Shown here: positions 59,785 through 64,000 of the stretch, one piece after another
Numbering within the stretch: position 1 is the stretch's first letter
Layout of the letters: each line of letters opens with the position of its first letter
Source: Mycobacterium tilburgii
GTDB taxonomy: Bacteria > Actinomycetota > Actinomycetes > Mycobacteriales > Mycobacteriaceae
NCBI RefSeq assembly: GCF_902168065.1
Contig: NZ_LR655692.1
Location: forward strand, 39,018 to 103,017
Reading direction: 5' to 3'
Length of the DNA stretch: 64,000 bases
Position numbers and translations under genes: made by a program
The notes under the pieces: model-generated
What the model was told of the DNA's origin: nothing
Databases searched by the model: none
The model's input: the letters and a program-made list of their open reading frames with translations, nothing else

Positions 59785-60217
59785 TCACTTGTTGCGCTCC
59801 TCCTTCGCGCGCTGCGCGGCCTGGACCCGTCCCTCGTTGATCTCGGCCATGGCCTCGGGAATCTCACTGGCAGTGAAGCTACCGCCCCGGCCGGTGGGCA
59901 ATCCGCCGAACGAGTAGTGTTCGTCGAATTTCGGCGCCGTGGACGTCGGGCGCCGCGATCCGACCTTCTCGATGACCGGCGCCAGGCGCTTTGGCCTTCT
60001 CGGCCACCGCCTTGTGGTCGCGTTCGATGAACTCAGGCAGCACCTCTCTGCCCATCAACTCGATGGATTCCATGGTGCCCTCGTGGCTGCGCGAGTTGAG
60101 CAGTAGGATGATCTCGTCGACGCCGCTCTCTTCGTAGCCGCACAGGAATTCGCACACCGTGGCCGGGGGTCCGATCGCGCCGCGCCCGGGACGCCACCGT
60201 TCCTCGCCGCCTGCCAC
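59785..60217 (-). pseudogene. C-terminal remnant of an LLM flavin-dependent oxidoreductase
   Basis: GAIGPPATVCEFLCGYEESG and VDEIILLLNSRSHEGTMESI match the luciferase-like monooxygenase C-terminus. After EFIERDHKAVAEKAK a shift near 60000 leads to APVIEKVGSRRPTSTAPKFD and SEIPEAMAEINEGRVQAAQR with a stop at 59785. The first ~250 residues are absent: at ~60217 the sequence changes to AT-rich DNA. Last gene of the decayed catabolic operon. Confidence 0.75.
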
Positions 60218-60325
60218 TGCTGGAAATATAATTCTCGTTATTTGACTTACCTAGTGTTCAAAATATCGCACACTCATATGCGCTATATTAAGATCTTCGC
60301 TCTCCTAGGAAGGTCTGTCAAGACT
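60218..60325. other. AT-rich interval between LLM and IclR remnants
   Basis: About 110 bp with clearly lower GC than its surroundings (for example TATTTGACTTACCTAG and ATGCGCTATATTAAGATC). TTGACT near 60240 could be a -35 element for the plus-strand IclR remnant. No gene or tRNA is seen. It may be the ancestral divergent promoter region of the catabolic operon and its IclR regulator. Confidence 0.4.
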
Positions 60326-60660
60326 GTGACGGGTTCGGGTACTGACTCGCAGACGCTGGCCAGGGGGCTCACCCGCTGCAAATGGTGGCGGACTCCCCCA
60401 CCGGACTGACCGTGCAGCAGCTGGCCGACCAGGTCGGGGTGCACCGAACCATCACCTACCGGCTGTTCGACAGCTGGTGCAGTTCCGGCTGATCGCTAAG
60501 GGCGAAGACGGGCGGTACCGGCCGCGGGCCTCGCGGTCCTCGGCGCGTCGTTCGACCGCAACGTCCGCCAGCTCAGTCTGCCGACGCTGTGGGCGCTGGC
60601 CGACGAACTACGCTTGGCAAAGTCATCTACCGTCACCAAATCAAAGGCCTTGTCAGCGAC
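60326..60660 (+). pseudogene. N-terminal remnant of an IclR-family regulator
   Basis: GTG 60326 opens VTGSGTDSQTLARGLTRC. In a second frame MVADSPTGLTVQQLADQVGV and HRTITYRLFDSW form the winged helix-turn-helix of IclR proteins. A third frame gives VQFRLIAKGEDGRYRP, and a further one GLAVLGASFDRNVRQLSLPT and LWALADELRLAK. The effector domain beyond about residue 100 is missing. It was probably the regulator of the divergent catabolic genes. Confidence 0.7.
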
Positions 60661-60824
60661 AATTGACAATACCAGCGAACCCCAATCGGTCGCAGATGTG
60701 TGAGCTGGACGAATTTCCGCGTGCTGTGATTTGCCTAACTGTCAGCATTATTGTAGTCGTGTTCGTTCACTACATTTGGTAACTTCACAATTGACTTTGG
60801 CAAACACAATGCGTCAGGAATTCG

Positions 60825-61322
60825 ATGCGAAAAATCATTGCGGCGTTGTTCATTGGCGCTAATTTGCTTGCGACAGCGACATTTTGGGGTGCGACGGGCG
60901 TCGCCGCAGCCGACACCAGCGCACCGGGCAAGTTTGTGCCGTTGACGCCGAAGTTTCGGGCGTGCGACTTCACCTGGTTCCCAAATGTGGCGACCGACGG
61001 CGTCGGCACCGGTCACGCGGTCATCAGCAAAGGGACGTCCAATCAGGTCGTCGCCCAGGTGCAACTGGCCGCCGCCGAACCGCAGGCCCACTACAACGTC
61101 CGGCTGATTCAAATGCCCAGGACGGCACCGGGCTGCGGAGCCGGTGATCCCGGTGTCGCCGCCGGCGCGATCGACACCGACGGCAGTGGGGCGGGAAGCG
61201 TGACGGTGCAAGGCACCATCGCCCCCAACACGACGGGCGTCTGGGTTTTCGTCGACCGCCCATCACCGCACTCGCAACGGCCGATCGATTTCTACACCTC
61301 CGAAATCGTCACGCCGATCTAG
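60825..61322 (+). CDS. Secreted protein of unknown function
   Basis: 165 aa. MRKIIAALFIGANLLATATF with WGATGVAAADT is a clear signal peptide cleaved after AAA. The mature part has two Cys (FRACDFTWFP and APGCGAGDP), probably a disulfide, and is rich in strands (GHAVISKGTSNQVVAQVQLA, GSVTVQGTIAPNTTGVWVFV). No family is recognised with confidence; similar small beta-rich secreted proteins are common in mycobacteria. Intact in a decayed neighbourhood, which suggests selection. Confidence 0.75.
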   Translation: MRKIIAALFIGANLLATATFWGATGVAAADTSAPGKFVPLTPKFRACDFTWFPNVATDGVGTGHAVISKGTSNQVVAQVQLAAAEPQAHYNVRLIQMPRTAPGCGAGDPGVAAGAIDTDGSGAGSVTVQGTIAPNTTGVWVFVDRPSPHSQRPIDFYTSEIVTPI

Positions 61323-61426
61323 CTGGATAGTTGCTGCCCAGCGGGTGAATCCCGTTACGTCACAGGTGTTCCCGTGACCGTCGACGACGGCGGATACTAG
61401 CACGGGTAGGCGCTACTGTGGACGTC

Positions 61427-61864
61427 ATGGCACCCAAGTTGGCGACCGCGGACGTGGTCGGTCTTCCCGAATTGCTCGACTTCATCCGGCCCTGGCACAA
61501 GATGCTGCTGACCACATTCCGCATCGCTGCAGAGTTCGCCGGTGACCGGTGGTGTCGACGCGCAGGGTCGTATCGTGATCGCCACGTACCCTCAGCACGC
61601 CAAGAGTGCGAACATCCGTCGCAAACCCGTCGGCGAGCGTGGTCGTGCTGTCCGACGATTTCAACAGGGCTTACGTACAGGTCGACGGCGAGGCCGAGGT
61701 GATCGGCCTACCCGATGCTCGTCGACTACTACCGGGTGATCGCGGGAGAACACTCCAACTGGGCGGAATACCGCCAGGCGATAGTGGACCAAGGCAAGTG
61801 CCTGATCCGAATCACGCCGCGCCGTTGGGGACCGGTCGCCACCGGCGGGTTCCCGCCGAAGTAG
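61427..61864 (+). pseudogene. Frameshifted PPOX-class F420-dependent oxidoreductase
   Basis: ATG 61427 opens MAPKLATADVVGLPELLDFI, RPWHKMLLTTFR. Near 61540 the frame changes to SPVTGGVDAQ-like text (TGGVDAQGRIVIATYPQHAK), then PSASVVVLSDDFNRAYVQVD and GEAEVIGLPDA. A last shift gives LVDYYRVIAGEHSNWAEYRQ and CLIRITPRRWGPVATGGFPP with a stop at 61864. The split-barrel flavin/F420-binding fold is recognisable; three lesions. Confidence 0.8.
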
Positions 61865-61873
61865 GACCTCAGC

Positions 61874-62340
61874 TCAAGCCATCGAGCTTTCGCGGATGGA
61901 CAGTGTGGGGCGCAGCCACAGCGACTCGACAGGTCGTCCGTTGATACGGTCGAGCAGCATCGTCATCGCTTGAGCTCCCATCTTCCGCATCGGTGAGCGC
62001 ACGGTGGTCAGCGGGAATGGCAGCTCACCTGCCAACGGTGTGTCGTTGTACCCGACGACCGCGATGTCGGCTCCCGCCGTCCGGTGATCGGAGCGGATGG
62101 CCCCGAGCGCGCTGATGGCCGCGAAGTCGTTGACGGCGAAGACGGCCGAGACACAGGGGTGTTCGGCGAGGATGGTTTCGGCGGCGTTCCGGCCGCCGGC
62201 CACGTCGAAAGCACAGCGCAGGACCCTCGCGTCGGGGACCGGGAGGCCCGCATTGGCGTAGACATGGATCGCATCGCTGGGCCTGCTGGCCGGCGCCGCG
62301 ATCGCATGGTGGGCAGGTCGTCGCGGGAAGCGTTGGGCGG
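61874..62340 (-). pseudogene. C-terminal remnant of a LacI-family repressor
   Basis: SDAIHVYANAGLPVPDARVL, GRNAAETILAEHPCVSAVFA, VNDFAAISALGAIRSDHRTA, DIAVVGYNDTPLAGELPFPL and TTVRSPMRKMGAQAMTMLLD are the sugar-binding domain end of LacI/GalR proteins. It finishes LRPTLSIRESSMA with a stop at 61874. The helix-turn-helix and the first periplasmic-binding lobe are absent. At ~62340 it abuts an oppositely oriented membrane-protein fragment. Confidence 0.8.
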
Positions 62341-62344
62341 GCAT

Positions 62345-62778
62345 GCCTATCGCCTACGGCAGCGGACTGTGGGCGTGGATTCTCGGCTCGGCCTCGCTGA
62401 GCCTGGTCCTGTCCAACCTGATCTACGGCTGGCGGTTCAGCGAAGGCGGGAAACCAACGTTCTTGCCCTTCGTCTGCACCACGACGGGCATCGTGCTCAT
62501 CTACCGGCAAGGGGTGGCCGGTGTTGGTCACCGGCGCCATCTTGGGCGCCTTGACCACCACACCGGTGGCGATGCTGCTCATCGATCACCTCACCGGGCC
62601 GCTGCGCCTTCCCGCCGTCGTGGCCAACACCGCCGCCATGTCGATCGGCACGTCCATCAGCTTCGTCGGCTGCCGATATCTGCCGTGGATGCGGTTGCCC
62701 GCCCCGGTCGATGCGTCGGTAGACACCCGCGCTCCCGCCCGGCCGGCAGATTTTTCCATCTCAAGATCATTAGCGTGA
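62345..62778 (+). pseudogene. Remnant of a polytopic membrane protein
   Basis: SGLWAWILGSASLSLVLSNL with PTFLPFVCTTTGIVLIYRQG, then after a one-base shift near 62520 VLVTGAILGALTTTPVAMLL and MSIGTSISFVGCRYLPWMR, ending at 62778. At least four hydrophobic helices. The beginning is missing (the first in-frame ATG lies at the junction with the LacI remnant). Family not recognised. Confidence 0.55.
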
Positions 62779-62838
62779 AGAAACACATCTTCACCACCAC
62801 TATCGGGCGTGATAAACTTGTAGCCCCGAATACTGGTG

Positions 62839-62912
62839 TGGCCAGGGCCGGGATCGAACCGGCGACCTCCCGCTTTTCAGGCGGACGCTCGTACCAACTG
62901 AGCTACCTGGCC
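62839..62912 (-). tRNA. pheU: tRNA-Phe (anticodon GAA)
   Basis: 74 nt. The acceptor GGCCAGG pairs with CCTGGCC, the anticodon stem-loop is CCGCC-TGAAAA-GCGG with GAA, and the T arm is CCGGTTCGATCCCGG. First of three minus-strand tRNAs (Phe, Asp, Glu in map order). Confidence 0.96.
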
Positions 62913-62947
62913 CGGAAGGCACCGATAACATGCCTCGCCTTCATGGG

Positions 62948-63021
62948 CGACCCTGACGGGACTCGAACCCGCGACCTCCGCCGTGACAGGGCGGCGCGCT
63001 AACCAACTGCGCCACAGGGCC
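62948..63021 (-). tRNA. aspT: tRNA-Asp (anticodon GTC)
   Basis: 74 nt. The acceptor GGCCCTG pairs with CAGGGTC, the anticodon arm is CCGCC-CTGTCAC-GGCGG, and the T arm is GCGGGTTCGAGTCCCGT. Lies 35 bp upstream of tRNA-Phe. Confidence 0.96.
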
Positions 63022-63069
63022 TTGCTTACCTGCATGTACTGCTCGCTCCGGCGTCGCCGCCGTTACGCG

Positions 63070-63142
63070 TACCCCCAACGGGATTCGAACCCGTGCTACC
63101 GCCGTGAAAGGGCGGCGTCCTAGGCCACTAGACGATGGGGGC
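63070..63142 (-). tRNA. gluT: tRNA-Glu (anticodon TTC)
   Basis: 73 nt. The acceptor GCCCCCA pairs with TGGGGGT, the anticodon arm is CCGCC-CTTTCAC-GGCGG, and the T arm is ACGGGTTCGAATCCCGT. Transcribed before tRNA-Asp and tRNA-Phe, probably as one unit. Confidence 0.96.
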
Positions 63143-63278
63143 CAGTCCGAATCACTCCGGGGGTACTCGCAACGCAACTTGCGTTGGGAGCCACGCCAGC
63201 TTAGGTCACCGCAGGCCCAATCCTCAAACGAGGAGTGTTCGAGCCACAATTTGAGTCCAAGTATCCTGAATCTTCGCC

Positions 63279-63351
63279 GCCCCTATAGCTCAGTTGGTAG
63301 AGCTACGGACTTTTAATCCGCAGGTCCTAGGTTCGAGTCCTAGTAGGGGCA
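63279..63351 (+). tRNA. lysT: tRNA-Lys (anticodon TTT)
   Basis: 73 nt. The acceptor GCCCCTA pairs with TAGGGGC, the anticodon arm is CGGAC-TTTTAAT-CCG, and the T arm is CTAGGTTCGAGTCCTAG. Divergent from the Glu-Asp-Phe cluster; the 136 bp between them should hold both promoters. Confidence 0.96.
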
Positions 63352-63417
63352 CCGAGACGGGTGCGAGCCCCGTTCGCGCACAGAATGGCCCACGTCCGGC
63401 GCCCGCGGGGCTTGGCT

Positions 63418-64000
63418 ATGCTTCGCCAGGTGAGCGTCGATCCGGGCCGGCAGAACGCGCCCGTAGCCCTGGCAACGATGGAGATCCGGCACCCGGCAAC
63501 TGATGCCCTCACCGAGGGGTCGAGCCGGGAGCTCAAACAGTTCCTGGCCGACAAGCTGCCGATCGAACGGGTGGCGCAGGACGTGGCGTGGGGCATGGGC
63601 CCGGGCGGCAGCTCGGCACCGACCGCCGAAAACTTCGTCCGCTACGTCAACCGGGACAGCACCCTGGCCGCGTCGATCAAGACCCAGGCGGCCGTCGTCG
63701 AAACCACCGCCTACTCCAGCTTCGAGTCGCTGTGCGACGTGGCGATGCGCGTCGTGGACGCCCGCGCCCAGGTGTCGTCGCTCGTCGGGGTGGAGCGCAT
63801 CGGTCTGCGCTACCTGCTCGAGATCCGGGTCCCGGCTGACGAGCACGGCCGCATCGAATGGGCCGATTGGATCGACGAGTCGCTGCTGGGCCCGCAACGC
63901 CTGGCTCCCGGCGGGCTGACCCTGACCGAATGGCAGGGCGCCGCGGTGTACCGCGAGCCGCAGTCGGGCAAGTCGATGATCGTGCGGTACGGCCCGGGAC
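63418..64000 (+). CDS. TIGR04255-family protein (3' end outside window)
   Basis: Open from ATG 63418 (MLRQVSVDPGRQNAPVALAT) to the window end, at least 194 aa. NAPVALATMEIRHPA is the typical start of TIGR04255 proteins, followed by FVRYVNRDSTLAASIKTQAA, VVETTAYSSFESLCDVAMRV and VSSLVGVERIGLRYLLEIRV. The family is widespread in bacteria and has no firm function. GTG 63430 is an alternative start. No lesion so far. Confidence 0.75.
   Translation, partial: MLRQVSVDPGRQNAPVALATMEIRHPATDALTEGSSRELKQFLADKLPIERVAQDVAWGMGPGGSSAPTAENFVRYVNRDSTLAASIKTQAAVVETTAYSSFESLCDVAMRVVDARAQVSSLVGVERIGLRYLLEIRVPADEHGRIEWADWIDESLLGPQRLAPGGLTLTEWQGAAVYREPQSGKSMIVRYGPG

Overview
This is a high-GC actinobacterial chromosome segment that reads as a mycobacterium in genome decay. 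The gene order in several blocks is the order I remember from Mycobacterium tuberculosis: rplA-rplK-nusG-secE-trpT-hadCBA-rpmG-tRNA-Met-tRNA-Thr (Rv0641 to Rv0634), YajQ-monooxygenase-gpdA1-htpX-grcC1-menJ-methyltransferase-DUF732-menG-mgtA (Rv0566c to Rv0557), and Rv0556-menD-bpoC-menC-amidohydrolase-fadD8-menB-SDR-VOC-pitA-Rv0544c-Rv0543c-menE (Rv0556 to Rv0542c). About half of the recognisable genes are broken by frameshifts, nonsense codons, internal deletions or truncation at junctions with unrelated genes. GC content is not reduced, so this is not M. leprae. A host-restricted member of the M. avium complex, such as M. lepraemurium, is the most economical guess; that identification is inference.

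Layout. 1-930: tail of a YCII protein and a broken ECF sigma factor. 930-5650: intact translation, transcription and secretion genes and the mycolic-acid dehydratases HadABC, with three tRNAs. 5700-16100: orphan VapB-like antitoxin, MBL hydrolase, echA3, a 794-aa two-part membrane protein and galTK, mixed with broken genes (cyanase, nitroreductases, GH92 mannosidase). 16140-23190: almost entirely decayed DNA (PAS-ANTAR, FUSC transporter, SDR, cyclase, P450/TetR chimera, isochorismatase, aldo-keto reductase, MDR). 23200-49200: menaquinone neighbourhood. grcC1, menJ, menG, menD, menC, bpoC, menB, pitA and htpX are open, while the monooxygenase, gpdA1, methyltransferase, mgtA, amidohydrolase, fadD8 and menE are damaged. 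49200-57100: a Pro/Thr-rich DUF7159-like membrane protein, a polytopic membrane protein and a multicopper oxidase among remnants. 57090-62780: a fully broken catabolic operon (hydrolase, cyclase, SDR, LLM), then IclR, LacI, PPOX and membrane-protein remnants around one intact secreted protein. 62800-64000: tRNA-Phe, -Asp, -Glu and -Lys and the start of a TIGR04255-type gene that runs off the end.

How the genes work together. The preserved part covers housekeeping: ribosome, NusG/SecE, mycolic-acid elongation, menaquinone synthesis and saturation, phosphate uptake and the Leloir galactose step. The lost part covers regulators, catabolic enzymes, redundant oxidoreductases and some envelope enzymes. 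The striking exception is menE: its reading frame has lost about 47 codons and is then frameshifted, although the rest of the pathway around it is open. I found no insertion sequence, prophage, CRISPR array or clear new defence or biosynthetic system. The interesting biology is the pattern of decay and several specific lesions.
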